NCBI RefSeq assembly: GCF_027924405.1
Contig: NZ_AP026978.1
Coordinates: 1,550,001 to 1,614,000 of the forward strand
DNA: 64,000 nucleotides
From: Nocardia sputorum
GTDB lineage: Bacteria > Actinomycetota > Actinomycetes > Mycobacteriales > Mycobacteriaceae
Direction: 5' to 3'
Shown here: one piece after another, positions 35,573 to 45,937 of the stretch
How positions within the stretch are numbered: the stretch's first letter is position 1
Layout: each line of letters begins with the position of its first letter
The notes under the pieces: model-generated
Seen by the model: the letters and a program-made list of their open reading frames with translations, nothing else
The model's database searches: none
Told to the model about the DNA's origin: nothing
Program-made: the position numbers and the translations under genes

Positions 35573-36568
35573 ATGACGAGGGCGGCAGTGCTGGGCGCGG
35601 GATCGTGGGGCACCGCGTTCGCGAAGGTGTTGGCGGACGCGGGAACCGAGGTCACGATCTGGGCCCGGCGGCCCGAGGTCGCCGCGACGCTGGCCTCCGA
35701 ACATCGCAATCCCGATTACCTGTCGGATATTCCGCTGCCACCGATCGCGGCGACCCCCGACCCGGCGGTGGCGCTGGACGGAGCGGACATCGTCGTGCTG
35801 GCGGTGCCGTCGCAGTCGCTGCGCGCGAACCTCGCGGAGTGGAAGGGGCTGATCCCGGACGACGCCACCTTGCTGAGTCTGGCGAAGGGCATCGAGACCG
35901 GGACGTTGCTGCGGATGAGCCAGGTGATCGAGGAGGTCACCGGTGCCGACCCGAGCCGGGTCGCGGTGCTGTCCGGACCGAACCTGGCGCGCGAGATCGC
36001 GCTGTGCCAGCCGGCCGCGACCGTGGTCGCCTGCTCCGACGAAGACCGCGCGGTCGCGGTGCAGCACGCTTGCGCGACCGGATACTTCCGGCCCTACACC
36101 AACACCGACGTGGTGGGCTGCGAGATCGGCGGCGCGTGCAAGAACGTCATCGCGCTGGCCTGCGGCATCGCGTCGGGAATGGGCCTCGGCGACAATTCGA
36201 TCGCCAGCTTGATCACCCGCGGCCTGGCCGAGATCATCCGGCTCGGGGTGGCCCTGGGCGCGGAACCGGTCACGCTGGCCGGCCTGGCCGGGGTCGGGGA
36301 CCTGGTCGCCACCTGCGCGTCACCGCTGTCGCGCAACCGGTCGTTCGGTCACGTGCTCGGCGCGGGCGGATCCATGGAGGCCGCCCAGTCGGCCACTCAT
36401 GGCCAAGTCGCGGAGGGTGTGAAGTCCTGCACATCGGTGCGCGCGCTGGCCGAGCGGCACGGCGTCGAGATGCCGCTGACCACCTCCGTGCACCAGGTCT
36501 GTCACGAAGGGCTCTCCGTGCGCGAAGCCGTCGGCAACCTGCTCGGGCGGCGGATGAAGCCGGAGTGA
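35573..36568 (+). CDS. gpsA: NAD(P)-dependent glycerol-3-phosphate dehydrogenase
   Basis: A 331-residue enzyme that reduces dihydroxyacetone phosphate to sn-glycerol 3-phosphate for phospholipids. [16 protein letters not shown] is the cofactor motif and [18 protein letters not shown] carries the catalytic Lys near residue 188, followed by [10 protein letters not shown]. The start has no ribosome site, and CATATT lies six bases upstream, consistent with a leaderless mRNA. It is followed by ddl on the same strand. Confidence 0.95.
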   Translation: MTRAAVLGAGSWGTAFAKVLADAGTEVTIWARRPEVAATLASEHRNPDYLSDIPLPPIAATPDPAVALDGADIVVLAVPSQSLRANLAEWKGLIPDDATLLSLAKGIETGTLLRMSQVIEEVTGADPSRVAVLSGPNLAREIALCQPAATVVACSDEDRAVAVQHACATGYFRPYTNTDVVGCEIGGACKNVIALACGIASGMGLGDNSIASLITRGLAEIIRLGVALGAEPVTLAGLAGVGDLVATCASPLSRNRSFGHVLGAGGSMEAAQSATHGQVAEGVKSCTSVRALAERHGVEMPLTTSVHQVCHEGLSVREAVGNLLGRRMKPE

Positions 36569-36654
36569 TCCGGGCCGCTCCACGCGGGCGGAGGCCGGAG
36601 TGTCCGGGACGGTCAGCGGTGGGAGCGCGCACCGAAACGGGTACGGTTCGGGGC

Positions 36655-37758
36655 ATGACGAACCGGATCAGGGTGGCTGTGGTGTTCGGCGGGCGCAGCA
36701 ACGAGCACGCCGTGTCCTGCGTATCGGCCGGCAGCGTGCTGCGTCACCTGGATCCGCAGAAGTACGAGGTCGTGCCGATCGGCATCACCGCAGAGGGCCG
36801 CTGGGTGCTCGGCGGTTCGGACGTGGCCGCGCTCGGCATCCACGATCGCGCCCTGCCGTCGGTGGACGCCACCGGCACGGCCCTGACCCTCGCCGCGGAC
36901 CCGAGCCGCTCGGGGGCGCTCATCGCGCTCGACGATCCGACCGCCGCGCTCGGCACGGTCGACGTGGTCTTCCCGATCCTGCACGGACCGTTCGGCGAGG
37001 ACGGCACGTTGCAAGGAATGCTGGAACTCGCCGGAATCCCGTACGTCGGCCCCGGGGTGCTGGCCAGCGCGGCGGGCATGGACAAGGAGTTCACCAAGAA
37101 GTTGCTGGCGGCGGAGGGATTGCCGATCGGCACCCAGGTGGTGCTGCGGCCCGGCACCGCGACGGTCACCGAGGAGGACCGGCTGCGCCTGGGCCTGCCG
37201 GTGTTCGTGAAACCCGCCCGCGGCGGTTCATCGATCGGCATCACCCGCGTCACCGACTGGGCGGAGTTGGACGCCGCCATCGCCGCGGCGCGCGCGCACG
37301 ACCCGAAGGTGATCGTCGAAGCCGGCATCGTCGGACGCGAAGTGGAATGCGGGGTGTTGGAATTCCCGGACGGCCGGGTCGCGGCGAGCGTGGTCGCTGA
37401 GATCCGGATGCCGGAGACCGGCACCACCGCCGAGAGTCCCGCGTTCTACGACTTCGACACCAAGTACCTCGACGACGTCTGCGAATTCGACGTGCCCGCC
37501 AAGCTGGACGACGAGGTCGCCGAGCAGATCAGGGAACTGGCCGTGCGTGCTTTCCAAGCACTCGACTGCCAGGGACTGGCGCGGGTCGACTTCTTCGTCA
37601 CCGAGCAGGGACCGGTGATCAACGAGATCAACACGATGCCCGGATTCACCGCCATCTCGATGTATCCGCGCATGTGGGAGGCCACCGGCATCGATTACGC
37701 CGCACTGATCTCGACGCTCATCGAAACCGCGCTCGTCCGCGGCACCGGCCTGCGGTAG
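36655..37758 (+). CDS. ddl: D-alanine--D-alanine ligase
   Basis: A 367-residue ATP-grasp enzyme that joins two D-alanines for peptidoglycan. [20 protein letters not shown] is the N-terminal mark, and [20 protein letters not shown] and [14 protein letters not shown] are substrate loops. The Mg site is [21 protein letters not shown]. The ATG lacks a ribosome site and has TACGGT seven bases upstream, which suggests its own leaderless transcript in addition to read-through from gpsA. Target of D-cycloserine in relatives. Confidence 0.96.
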   Translation: MTNRIRVAVVFGGRSNEHAVSCVSAGSVLRHLDPQKYEVVPIGITAEGRWVLGGSDVAALGIHDRALPSVDATGTALTLAADPSRSGALIALDDPTAALGTVDVVFPILHGPFGEDGTLQGMLELAGIPYVGPGVLASAAGMDKEFTKKLLAAEGLPIGTQVVLRPGTATVTEEDRLRLGLPVFVKPARGGSSIGITRVTDWAELDAAIAAARAHDPKVIVEAGIVGREVECGVLEFPDGRVAASVVAEIRMPETGTTAESPAFYDFDTKYLDDVCEFDVPAKLDDEVAEQIRELAVRAFQALDCQGLARVDFFVTEQGPVINEINTMPGFTAISMYPRMWEATGIDYAALISTLIETALVRGTGLR

Positions 37759-38126
37759 GACTCGGGCTCGCGCTTCGCGATGGCGGACACCGTCGTGCCG
37801 TGAGTGACCCGGACGAGCGGTCGTCGAGCGGCTGCACTGTGTAGTCGGCGGGACATCAGGGGCACTCTCGGCCCACGTCCGCGATGGTCCCCGGCGACAG
37901 CTACCGATCCCGACGGTAAGCCGATCCGCCGAGCCGGGGTTACCTGCCGAGATTTCGATGACGGTCAGGCGTGTCACCGCATTTCCGCCCAGCTTCCATC
38001 GTCATCCTGTACCGCTCATCCGGACCGGACCGGGCCGCGGCGCATCGCGCGCCCGGGACTCGGTGAGTGCGCCTCAGCCAGTCGCTCGCCGAATGCTTCT
38101 CCGGATCAGCGCGTGGCCGCGTGGCG
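37759..38126. other. intergenic region between ddl and the DUF3515 gene
   Basis: In 368 bp between convergent genes I see no supported coding region, RNA gene or strong hairpin. Short open frames exist on both strands without ribosome sites. Confidence 0.5.
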
Positions 38127-38882
38127 TCAGTTGGGCAGCGGCCCAGGGTCGATCGGCTGGGCCGGGAGTTGGGCGGTGATGGTGTCGGAGACTTCTTGCA
38201 GCGGCGTCGGACCAGAACCGTCGGGGACGGTGAGGGCGATGTAGGCGCCCCGGTCGACGGCGAACCAGGTGCTCGCCGCGGCGGCCTGGTCACGGACCTC
38301 GAACCACTGCACGCCGTTCACGATCTGCAGCGGTGAAGCGCGGTTGAATTCCAGCGGGCGATCCAACCCGCAGCGCAGGACGATCGCGGTGCCGCCGTCG
38401 GGGCGCTGCCACGCGCGCGTGGCGGGTGGAGCGGGCTCCACCAGGGTCGACTTGGTGAACTCACCCAGGGTCGCGGGCAGCGCGGGCAGGAGAGCGGCGC
38501 AGGCCGGACCCTCCGCCGCCGGGGCCGGGACGGGACCGAGCACCAGAGGTTCGCGTTCGACCGGCGCGCGGCGCGCGAGCACGGCGGCGACCAGCACCGC
38601 GACGACCAGCACGACCGGAAGGGCCACGGCCGTGGCGATGAGGGCGGGCGAGTACTGGTGCGCCGAGGCCGATGCGGGCGCGCTGTCCGGCTCGTCCGCT
38701 GCGGCGGACTCTTCGGCGTCGCTCCGGTCGGCTGCTGCGTCGTCGTCCGGTGCCGCTGCGTTCGAGGGAACTGCGTCGGCGCTGTCCGCGTCCTTCGTGC
38801 CCTCGGGCTTCCGGGATCCGGTCGCGGCTTCCGAGTGTTCGTCCCGCTCCGCCGAATCGCGGTCCGGCGAATCCGCCGCCAT
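38127..38882 (-). CDS. DUF3515 membrane-anchored protein
   Basis: A 251-residue protein. Residues 1-75 are acidic and low-complexity (Asp/Ala/Ser/Glu). A single membrane helix spans about 79-103, and an extracytoplasmic DUF3515 domain follows with three conserved Cys-region residues (GPACAALLPALP, VLRCGL). It corresponds in position to Rv2980. Function is not known. Its SD AAAGGA is followed by GTG 38888 and ATG 38882, and the ATG is taken here. It diverges from thiL. Confidence 0.85.
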   Translation of the reverse strand: MAADSPDRDSAERDEHSEAATGSRKPEGTKDADSADAVPSNAAAPDDDAAADRSDAEESAAADEPDSAPASASAHQYSPALIATAVALPVVLVVAVLVAAVLARRAPVEREPLVLGPVPAPAAEGPACAALLPALPATLGEFTKSTLVEPAPPATRAWQRPDGGTAIVLRCGLDRPLEFNRASPLQIVNGVQWFEVRDQAAAASTWFAVDRGAYIALTVPDGSGPTPLQEVSDTITAQLPAQPIDPGPLPN

Positions 38883-39048
38883 GGTCACCGATCCTTTCTG
38901 CTGCGCGCGTCGCCCCGGTCGGCAGCCGCACAGCGGTGGACCGGGCCGGTGGTACTCGAGTGCCTCCGAAAGGGTACCGTCGGGCTCGTTCCAGCAAGCA
39001 GCGCGCCGGAAAGGATCGGTCATCAGCGCCAGCCGGGCCCCGAGAACA

Positions 39049-40242
39049 GTGCGTGAACTGGGGGAGTTCGCGCTGATCGACCGTATCAACGCGGGACGGG
39101 TGCAGGCGCCCGGTGTGCTGCTCGGCCCCGGCGACGACGCCGCGCTGGTCGCGGCGCCGGACGGCCGGTTCGTGGTGACCACCGACATGCTCGTGCAGGA
39201 CCGGCATTTCCGGCTGGACTGGTCCAGCCCCGAGGACATCGGCCGCAAGGCGATCGCGCAGAACGCCGCCGACGTGGTGGCCATGGGCGCGACGCCGACC
39301 GCGTTCGTCGTCGCGCTCGGCTGCCCGGCCGACACCCCGCTCGCGGTGATCGACGGACTCGCGGACGGCATGTGGGCCGAGGCCGCCAGGGCGGGCGCGT
39401 CCATCGCGGGCGGCGACCTGGTCCGCAGCCGTGAACTGGTCGTTTCCGTCACCGCCTTCGGCGATCCGGTCGGCGCGCCGATCACCAGAGCGGATGCGCG
39501 CGTGGGCGATGTCGTCGCGGTCGCGGGCCGGCTCGGCTGGTCGGCCGCGGGGCTGGCCGCCTTCACCGCCGGAGCGACCGGACCCGAGGTCGCGGAAGCG
39601 CTTGCCGCGCATCGAGTCCCGCAGCCGCCGTACGCCGTCGTCCTGGACGCGCTACGCCGTGTGCCGCGCGCGGACTCGAATGTTCCGCAGGCGCAGCGGA
39701 TTTCATCGCAGACCGATACCACGTCCGATTCGGCCGCCCGAGGTCCGGCGACGGTCTCCTTCGATGACGGAGCGTCGAATTCGCCCCGGGTGACGGCCGC
39801 CGAGTCGTCCGGATCAGTGCCGCCCGGCGCGGACCGGGAAGCGCAAACTGCCTCGGAAAGGCGGGTGGCGGGTGGCGGGACCGATCCCGGACTGCACGCG
39901 CTGACCGACGTGTCCGACGGATTGCTCGCTGACCTCGGACACATCGCCGCGGCTTCGGGCGTGGGCATCGACCTGGCTTCGGCCGCCCTGCGCGACCCGG
40001 CGCTGGATCTCGTCGCCGCCCGGCTGGACGCCGATGCGGCCCAATGGATCCTGACCGGAGGCGAGGACCATGCCTTCGCGGGCGCATGGTCGCCCGACCG
40101 CGCACTACCCGCCGGATGGACCGCGATCGGGCGCGTTGTGGCCGGTCGCGGGCTCACCGTCGACGGCGTCGCCCAGACGGGTGACGGTGGGTGGGAATCG
40201 TTCCGTGGGGCGGACTCGTCAGCCGACGGCCGACCACGCTAA
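39049..40242 (+). CDS. thiL: thiamine-monophosphate kinase with an internal insertion
   Basis: ThiL phosphorylates thiamine monophosphate to the diphosphate cofactor. [39 protein letters not shown] and [12 protein letters not shown] are family marks. Starting at GTG 39049 it has 397 residues, longer than usual. The excess is a stretch at about residues 203-280 rich in Ser, Ala, Thr, Gly and Pro, between VVLDALRR and [10 protein letters not shown], where the family has a short loop. The start is doubtful. The only good ribosome site (AAAGGA 39010-39015) faces an in-frame ATC at 39022 rather than a standard codon. Confidence 0.88.
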   Translation: MRELGEFALIDRINAGRVQAPGVLLGPGDDAALVAAPDGRFVVTTDMLVQDRHFRLDWSSPEDIGRKAIAQNAADVVAMGATPTAFVVALGCPADTPLAVIDGLADGMWAEAARAGASIAGGDLVRSRELVVSVTAFGDPVGAPITRADARVGDVVAVAGRLGWSAAGLAAFTAGATGPEVAEALAAHRVPQPPYAVVLDALRRVPRADSNVPQAQRISSQTDTTSDSAARGPATVSFDDGASNSPRVTAAESSGSVPPGADREAQTASERRVAGGGTDPGLHALTDVSDGLLADLGHIAAASGVGIDLASAALRDPALDLVAARLDADAAQWILTGGEDHAFAGAWSPDRALPAGWTAIGRVVAGRGLTVDGVAQTGDGGWESFRGADSSADGRPR

Positions 40243-40253
40243 GTTGTGCGGTC

Positions 40254-40937
40254 ATGGGCGCGAAACCACTGTCGGAAATCATGGATCCGGGATGGGCGAA
40301 GGCACTCGAGCCGGTGGCGGATCGGATTTCCGCCATGGGCGAATTCCTTCGCGCCGAGAACGCCGCGGGCCGTGGCTACCTGCCGTCCGGTGAGAACGTC
40401 CTGCGCGCCTTCCAGCGCCCCTTCGAAGCGGTGCGCGTCCTCGTCGTCGGCCAGGATCCCTACCCGACGCCGGGCCACCCCATGGGTCTCAGTTTCTCCG
40501 TGGCGCCGGACGTTTCGCCGATCCCGCGCAGCCTGGCGAACATCTTCGCCGAATACAGCAAGGATCTCGGCCACCCGACGCCGTCCTGCGGGGATCTGAG
40601 TCCGTGGTCGGATCAAGGTGTGCTGATGCTGAACCGAGTGCTCACCGTGTCGCCCGGCAAGCCCGCCTCGCATCGGGGCAAGGGATGGGAGGCGGTCACC
40701 GATCAGGCGATCCGCGCCCTCGTCGCCCGGGACGAGCCGTTGGTCGCGATCCTGTGGGGCCGCGACGCGGCGACGTTGAAGCCACAGCTGGCCGAATCAG
40801 AGGTCCCCTACATCGAGTCCGCGCATCCGTCGCCGCTGTCGGCGTCTCGTGGGTTCTTCGGTTCCCGTCCCTTCTCGCGAGTGAACGAACTACTCGACGA
40901 ACTGGGGGCCGAACCGGTTGACTGGCGCCTGCCCTGA
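40254..40937 (+). CDS. ung: uracil-DNA glycosylase
   Basis: A 227-residue family 1 [21 protein letters not shown] (about residues 66-83) contains the catalytic Asp, and [14 protein letters not shown] near residue 191 is the DNA-intercalation loop. It removes uracil from DNA in base-excision repair. The ATG is 11 bp after thiL with TAAGTT eight bases upstream. Position next to thiL matches M. tuberculosis. Confidence 0.96.
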   Translation: MGAKPLSEIMDPGWAKALEPVADRISAMGEFLRAENAAGRGYLPSGENVLRAFQRPFEAVRVLVVGQDPYPTPGHPMGLSFSVAPDVSPIPRSLANIFAEYSKDLGHPTPSCGDLSPWSDQGVLMLNRVLTVSPGKPASHRGKGWEAVTDQAIRALVARDEPLVAILWGRDAATLKPQLAESEVPYIESAHPSPLSASRGFFGSRPFSRVNELLDELGAEPVDWRLP

Positions 40938-40986
40938 TCGGGCGTCTGTGTGTGATCGACCGAAGTAACGAGTGAGGAGCTGTTCC

Positions 40987-41226
40987 ATGCACAACACCAC
41001 CGTCCGCGGCGCGCTGCGCGGCACCACCGCGACCTTGGCCTTCTGCGCCGCTCTCGCCAGCGGCGCCGCCGTCGCGGGTGCGGCGCCGCTGCGGCTCGAG
41101 CCCACCACGGAGACCGCGACGGCCCCGGTCGCCGAGGAGTACACCTCCAGCGGCTCCTCCACCATCTCCGCCTCGGTGAACGCCAAGATCGCGTGCCTGT
41201 TCTTCGTGGGCAATCTGGGCTGCTGA
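40987..41226 (+). CDS. small secreted protein
   Basis: A 79-residue protein with a clear signal peptide. After MHNTTVRGALRG a hydrophobic stretch ends at A-G-A (residues 30-32), giving a mature peptide of about 47 residues. The mature part is Thr/Glu/Ser-rich and ends in IACLFFVGNLGC, with two cysteines eight residues apart that could form a disulphide or anchor. GAGGAG at 40974-40979 is a good ribosome site for ATG 40987. No family recognised. It lies alone between ung and a hydrolase. Confidence 0.7.
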   Translation: MHNTTVRGALRGTTATLAFCAALASGAAVAGAAPLRLEPTTETATAPVAEEYTSSGSSTISASVNAKIACLFFVGNLGC

Positions 41227-41284
41227 ATCCGCGAATCGCCGGGTTCGTCCCGGCGCGGAACGGCATTGTGCGATCCTACAGATC

Positions 41285-42148
41285 GTGAGTAATGCGAACA
41301 ATCTTCTCGAACCGTCTCGGCTCCGGCTGCGCGGTTCGGGTGGACTCGAGCTGGCCGCCGATCAGTTCGGCCCCGTCGACGGCCCGCTCGTCGTCTTCCT
41401 GCACGGTGGCGGGCAGACCCGGCACTCGTGGAAGAAGACCGGCGCCCGGCTGGGCGCGTCGGGAATGCGGGTGGTCACGGTCGACGCCCGCGGCCACGGT
41501 GACAGCGAGTGGGCGCCGGATCGCGACTACCGGCGCGAGACCATGGTCGAGGACCTCCTGCTGGTGCTGGAACAGCTCGGCGCGCCCGCGGTGGTCGTCG
41601 GCGCCAGCATGGGGGGCATCACCGGGCTGCTCGCGACCGCGCGGCCCGGCGGGCAGGCGATCACCGCGTTGGTCCTCGTCGACATCGTCACCCGGCCCGA
41701 ACCGGAAGGGGTCGCCCGGGTGATCGACTTCCTCGGCAAGCATCGCGACGGCTTCGACAGCATCGAGGAGGCGGCCGACGCGGTCGCCGCGTACCTGCCG
41801 CACCGCCCGCGGCCGAAGAGCACCGAGGGCTTGCTGCGCAATCTGCGCGAGCGCGACGGTCGGTGGTACTGGCACTGGGATCCGGACATGCTGAGCGACC
41901 GGGTCGAGGACCCGTCCGCCATGATCGAGCCGATGGAGGACGCGGCGCGCGCGTTGCGCATCCCGGTGCTGCTGGTCCGCGGCATGCGCTCGGACGTGGT
42001 GAGCGCCGAAGGGGCCGAAGCGTTCCAGCGGCTGGTGCCGCACGCCCAACTGGTGGAGATCGGCGGCGCCGCGCACACCGCGGCCGGTGACGACAACGAC
42101 TCGTTCACCGACGCGGTGGCGAAATTCGTCCTCGCGACGCTGGAATGA
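41285..42148 (+). CDS. alpha/beta hydrolase
   Basis: A 287-residue hydrolase with the HGGGQTRHSW oxyanion region, DARGHGDS, the nucleophile elbow GASMGG and a C-terminal GGAAHTAAGDD that supplies the His. The acid residue probably lies in RGMRSDVVS. It resembles haloperoxidase/esterase-like cytoplasmic hydrolases. GTG 41285 is the start. Substrate not predictable. Confidence 0.88.
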   Translation: MSNANNLLEPSRLRLRGSGGLELAADQFGPVDGPLVVFLHGGGQTRHSWKKTGARLGASGMRVVTVDARGHGDSEWAPDRDYRRETMVEDLLLVLEQLGAPAVVVGASMGGITGLLATARPGGQAITALVLVDIVTRPEPEGVARVIDFLGKHRDGFDSIEEAADAVAAYLPHRPRPKSTEGLLRNLRERDGRWYWHWDPDMLSDRVEDPSAMIEPMEDAARALRIPVLLVRGMRSDVVSAEGAEAFQRLVPHAQLVEIGGAAHTAAGDDNDSFTDAVAKFVLATLE

Positions 42149-42155
42149 CGCCTGC

Positions 42156-42944
42156 TCAGGCGAGCCCGGCGTAATCGGGCTTGCGCTTCGCGACGAACGC
42201 GTCCACGCCCTCGCGACCGGCGGCGGAGCCCGCGGCCGCGGCGATGCCGTCGCGTTCGCTGTCGAGCTGGTCGCTCAGCGTCGCGCTCTCCGACTGCCGC
42301 AGCAACGACTTGATGCCGGCATGGGTCGAACGCGGTCCGGTGGCGAGGGCGCGCGCCAGTCGCTGTGCCTCCGCGGCGATCTCTCCGTCGGGGACCAGCC
42401 TGCTCAGCACACCGAGGCGTACCGCCTCGCCGGCGTCCAGGACGGCGTCGGTGAGCAGGATTTCCCGCGCCCGTGCCCGTCCGACGACGCGCGGCAGCGT
42501 CCAGGACATGCCCCCGTCGGGGCTGAGGCCGATGCCGGGATAGGCCGGGCGCAGCTTGGTGCCGGGTCCGCCCAGCGCGATGTCGGCCAGGCAGACCAGG
42601 CTCATCCCCGCGCCGGCCGCCCAGCCCTGGACCGCGGCCACCACCGGGACCGTGACCGCGTCCAGCGCGCGGACGAACTCGTGCAGATCGGTGGCCAGAC
42701 CGTGAATGTGTGCCGAGCGGTCCTGCGCCGCGGCGAAACCGCGCACGTCGCCGCCCGCGCAGAAGTTCGCGCCGGTGCCACGCAGCAGCACCGCGCCCAC
42801 GTCGGAGCCGAGCGCGTGCAGAGCCGCGGTGCCCGCGTTGATGCCCGCGAAGTCCATGGAAGTGCCGTTGGCGGACGTGGCGATGGTGATCTGGAGGACG
42901 CCGTCGACGGTGGTCACGTACCCGGCTTGCTCGCTGGTGGTCAT
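42156..42944 (-). CDS. enoyl-CoA hydratase/isomerase family protein
   Basis: A 262-residue crotonase-fold enzyme. FCAGGDVRGFA and AAGAGMSLVCLADIA form the oxyanion pocket. The two catalytic Glu positions of classical hydratases are not kept, and the second is an Asp in GLSPDGGMSWTLPR. This pattern is seen in PaaG-like isomerases, so isomerase or epoxide-isomerase activity is more likely than hydration. ATG 42944 gives the family N-terminus. It converges on the hydrolase with seven bases between. Confidence 0.88.
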   Translation of the reverse strand: MTTSEQAGYVTTVDGVLQITIATSANGTSMDFAGINAGTAALHALGSDVGAVLLRGTGANFCAGGDVRGFAAAQDRSAHIHGLATDLHEFVRALDAVTVPVVAAVQGWAAGAGMSLVCLADIALGGPGTKLRPAYPGIGLSPDGGMSWTLPRVVGRARAREILLTDAVLDAGEAVRLGVLSRLVPDGEIAAEAQRLARALATGPRSTHAGIKSLLRQSESATLSDQLDSERDGIAAAAGSAAGREGVDAFVAKRKPDYAGLA

Positions 42945-43002
42945 GATCTGCACCCTAGTGGGCGCCGCCGAACGCGGTCCCCGCGTGGTGCGGAGGGTGC
43001 GC

Positions 43003-43536
43003 CTACCGGGTTCCCACCGCCGCGCGATCCGCGTGCATCGTCGGCGTGCGCACCATGCGCACCTCCATCGCGGCGGTGAACACCTCGACTTTGCGCGTGC
43101 CGTCGAGCACGAAACCATGCTTGCGATAGAACGCCTGGGCGCGCGCGTTCTGTTCGAACACCCACAGCGAGCACGGAGCGGCCGGATCGAGCGCGGCGCG
43201 AATCAAGTCGTCGGCGACTCCGCTGCCGTGCCAGGCGGAACGCACATAGAGGGCGTGCAGTTCGAGCGGGGTCACCGCGTCCGCGTCGCCGGGCGGACCC
43301 GCGCTGGAGAATCCGATCACGACGTCGTCGACGATCGCGACGTGCGTGCGGCCCGGATAGCGCACCCGGTCGCGCTCCCACTGTTCGGCCCGCCGCGCGA
43401 CGTCGAACGCGTCGAGCACGTGCGCGGGAACCAGCCCCCGATACGCCTCGCGCCAGCAGTCGATGTGGCATTCGGCGAGGCTGTGGACGTACTCGGCGGC
43501 CAATGGCTGGACCCGCCACGGACGCGTCGTCACCAC
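43003..43536 (-). CDS. GNAT-family N-acetyltransferase
   Basis: A 177-residue acetyltransferase. LELHALYVRSAWHGSGVADDLIRAAL carries a variant of the acetyl-CoA motif (Q/R-x-x-G-x-G/A), and VFEQNARAQAFYRKHGFVLDG is the usual C-terminal strand-helix. The N-terminal CHIDCWREAYRGLVP is typical of this subgroup. Substrate unknown. Confidence 0.88.
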   Translation of the reverse strand: MVTTRPWRVQPLAAEYVHSLAECHIDCWREAYRGLVPAHVLDAFDVARRAEQWERDRVRYPGRTHVAIVDDVVIGFSSAGPPGDADAVTPLELHALYVRSAWHGSGVADDLIRAALDPAAPCSLWVFEQNARAQAFYRKHGFVLDGTRKVEVFTAAMEVRMVRTPTMHADRAAVGTR

Positions 43537-43570
43537 GGCTCCGTCAGCCGGATGCCGGTAGTCATGACGA

Positions 43571-43603
43571 CGCCCCGGACCACCCGATACGGGTGCCGGG
43601 GCG
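43571..43603 (-). terminator. hairpin terminator between rpmB and the acetyltransferase
   Basis: CGCCCCGG (43571-43578) pairs with CCGGGGCG (43596-43603), and inside it CACCCG pairs with CGGGTG around ATA. It lies 34 bp beyond the rpmB stop on the minus strand. Confidence 0.8.
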
Positions 43604-43636
43604 CGTGCCGACAGTGCTGGCCAGCCGGAGGGCGGA

Positions 43637-43828
43637 TCAGCCGCGGGTGACCTTGCCCGCCTTCAGGCAGGAGGTGCACACGTTCATGCGGCGGGTGTTG
43701 CCCGGGGCGACCTGCGCGCGCACGGTCTGAATGTTCGGGTTCCAACGACGGTTGGTGCGCCGGTGCGAGTGCGAGACCGACTTCCCGAAGCCGGGGCCCT
43801 TGGCGCAGACGTCGCAGACGGCAGCCAT
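43637..43828 (-). CDS. rpmB: ribosomal protein bL28
   Basis: A 63-residue 50S ribosomal protein. [15 protein letters not shown] and [14 protein letters not shown] carry two CxxC pairs, so this is the zinc-binding (C+) form. [19 protein letters not shown] is the family core. GAAGGAG precedes the ATG. It diverges from the DAK2 gene, as in relatives. Confidence 0.97.
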   Translation of the reverse strand: MAAVCDVCAKGPGFGKSVSHSHRRTNRRWNPNIQTVRAQVAPGNTRRMNVCTSCLKAGKVTRG

Positions 43829-44134
43829 AGTCGCGAACTCCTTCATGTCAATGGTGGGGACCGCCGCTTTCGCGATGCGGCGCGTCCTCGTGCAATGTCG
43901 AGTATGTGCCCTGTCGGCGGAGAGCCGACCAGCGCTGACCGGCGACGGCCGCGCGAGGCAACCCTGCAAGGGTAGCTGTGCTGCCACCGATCCACCAAAC
44001 CGGTCCCCGCGGACGAGTGCCGGATCGTTTGCCGGGCACCTCCATTCTAAGGACGCGATGTTGCCGGTCGCCTGTCGGGACCGCCCGCTAACCTGGCGGG
44101 CGGCGGTGGTGCGCGGGTGGCGGAAGGGAGTGAG

Positions 44135-45934
44135 GTGACGGTGTCCGGAGTGCGAGAAGTGATGGACGGCACGGCATTGCTGCGCTGGGGCCGTACCTGT
44201 CTCGCCGGCTTGGCGCACCGGCGCGAGGAGATCAACGCGCTCAATGTCTTTCCCGTCCCGGACTCGGACACGGGTACGAACCTGCTGGCCACCATGCGTG
44301 CCGCGGTCGAGGCAGGAGAGGCGGCCGGTGCGCGCGCGAACGCGGACGGGAGCGCGGCCCGTGCCGTCGCCGTCGCGATGGCGCACGGCGCGACGGTCGG
44401 GGCTCGGGGCAATTCCGGGATCATCCTGTCCCAGGTGCTGCGCGGCGTCGCGGACGTGGTGGACGGCGGCCCGTTCACGGGGGACAGCCTGCGCGCCGCG
44501 CTGGCCAGGGCATCCGGGCTGGTCCGGGAGGCACTGAGCGTGCCGATCGAAGGGACCATTCTCACCGTGCTGGACCGCGCGACCGCGGCGGCCGCGCGGT
44601 GCCCGGACCAGGAGCTGGCGAACGTGGCGCTGGCGGCCGCGGACGGCGCGGCCGAAGCGCTCGGCGACACTCCGTTCCAATTGGGTGTGCTGGGTCAGGC
44701 GGGAGTCGTCGACGCGGGAGCCCGCGGGTTGGTCGTGCTGCTGGACAGCTTGGTCACCGTGACCCGAGGCGAGGCGCCCACGCGTCCGGAGTACCCCCGG
44801 CCGTCGGCGGCGCGGAACGCGCCTGCCTGCGCCGCCGAACCGCGCTACGAAGTGATGTATCTACTGGCCGATTCCGACGAGCGGAGAGTCGCCGCGCTGC
44901 GCGCCCGTCTGGGTGAACTCGGCGACTCGGTCGTGGTGGTCGGCGACGGGCTCGGCTCCTGGTCGGCGCATGTGCACTGCGCCGACGCGGGTGCGGCGGT
45001 GGAGGCGGGCATCGCGGCGGGCGTGCTGAGCCGGATCCGCATCGAGAACGTGCTGCGCACGTCGCATCCGGACGTGCAGGCCGGGTCCGGCGACTCCGTC
45101 ACCGCCGAGGTCGGCGAACGTGCGAACTGGGCCGATCTCGATCCTGGCGCGACGTCCGGCTTGCCTACCCGACCCGGCCGGGAAGGCGGCTTCGCAGGCT
45201 CCGCGCCGACCGCCGATACGAATCATGCGGTGGTCGGTGTGCTCGGCCCGGGCGCGGCGGCGACGCCGGGGGTTCCGGCGGATCGCGGGATTTTGGCCGT
45301 GGTGGCGGGCGCGGGTGCGGCGGCGTTGTTCGAGGACGCGGGCGCCGTGGTGCTGGCGGGCGACGAGCCGGTCACGGCGGCGGCGCTGCTGGCCGCGATC
45401 CGGCGGATGCCGAACCGCGAAGTGCTGGTGCTGCCCAACGGCGCGCTGCCCGCGCACGAATTGGTCGCCGTCGGCGTCGCCGCGCGCGACGCCCGTCGCG
45501 ACGTGCTGCTGCTGCCGAGCGCGTCGATGGTGCAGGGACTGGCCGCCTTGGCCGTGCACGACCGCGGGCGGATCGCGGTGGACGACGCGTTCGCCATGTC
45601 GGAGGCGGCGGCCACGACGCGGTGGGGATCGCTGCGCGCGGCGACCGAGCGCGCGCTCACCATGGTCGGCACCTGCGAACCGGGCGACGGGCTCGGACTG
45701 GCCGGGCACGACGTCGTCGTGATCGAGCGCGACGTGCGCGCGGCCGGGCGGACACTGCTGGACCGGCTGCTCGCCTTCGGCGGCGAGCTGGTCACGCTGC
45801 TGGTGGGCGCGGCCGCGCCGGAAGGTCTCGGCGACGAACTCGCCAGGTACGTCGAGCAGAACTTTCCCGGGGTCGAGGTGATCGTGTATTCCGGTGGGCA
45901 GCACGGTGATTCGGTGCAGATCGGAGTGGAATAG
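44135..45934 (+). CDS. DAK2-domain (DhaL/FakA-like) kinase
   Basis: A 599-residue protein. The N-terminal DhaL domain (about residues 10-200) contains [18 protein letters not shown], whose aspartates bind Mg-ATP, and [17 protein letters not shown] middle region and a C-terminal region ([14 protein letters not shown], and [18 protein letters not shown] at the end) follow, as in FakA-type fatty-acid kinases and the actinobacterial Rv2974c/Rv2975c proteins. A residue stretch around 330-370 is low-complexity. GTG 44135 has a GGAAGGGAG ribosome site and was preferred over GTG 44117. RecG starts three bases after its stop. Confidence 0.9.
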   Translation: MTVSGVREVMDGTALLRWGRTCLAGLAHRREEINALNVFPVPDSDTGTNLLATMRAAVEAGEAAGARANADGSAARAVAVAMAHGATVGARGNSGIILSQVLRGVADVVDGGPFTGDSLRAALARASGLVREALSVPIEGTILTVLDRATAAAARCPDQELANVALAAADGAAEALGDTPFQLGVLGQAGVVDAGARGLVVLLDSLVTVTRGEAPTRPEYPRPSAARNAPACAAEPRYEVMYLLADSDERRVAALRARLGELGDSVVVVGDGLGSWSAHVHCADAGAAVEAGIAAGVLSRIRIENVLRTSHPDVQAGSGDSVTAEVGERANWADLDPGATSGLPTRPGREGGFAGSAPTADTNHAVVGVLGPGAAATPGVPADRGILAVVAGAGAAALFEDAGAVVLAGDEPVTAAALLAAIRRMPNREVLVLPNGALPAHELVAVGVAARDARRDVLLLPSASMVQGLAALAVHDRGRIAVDDAFAMSEAAATTRWGSLRAATERALTMVGTCEPGDGLGLAGHDVVVIERDVRAAGRTLLDRLLAFGGELVTLLVGAAAPEGLGDELARYVEQNFPGVEVIVYSGGQHGDSVQIGVE

Positions 45935-45937
45935 GGC

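Noticed and set aside
34867-37758. 963-residue plus-strand frame joined to ddl
   Set aside because: Only the last 367 residues are Ddl. The rest is antisense to fbiD and out of frame with gpsA.
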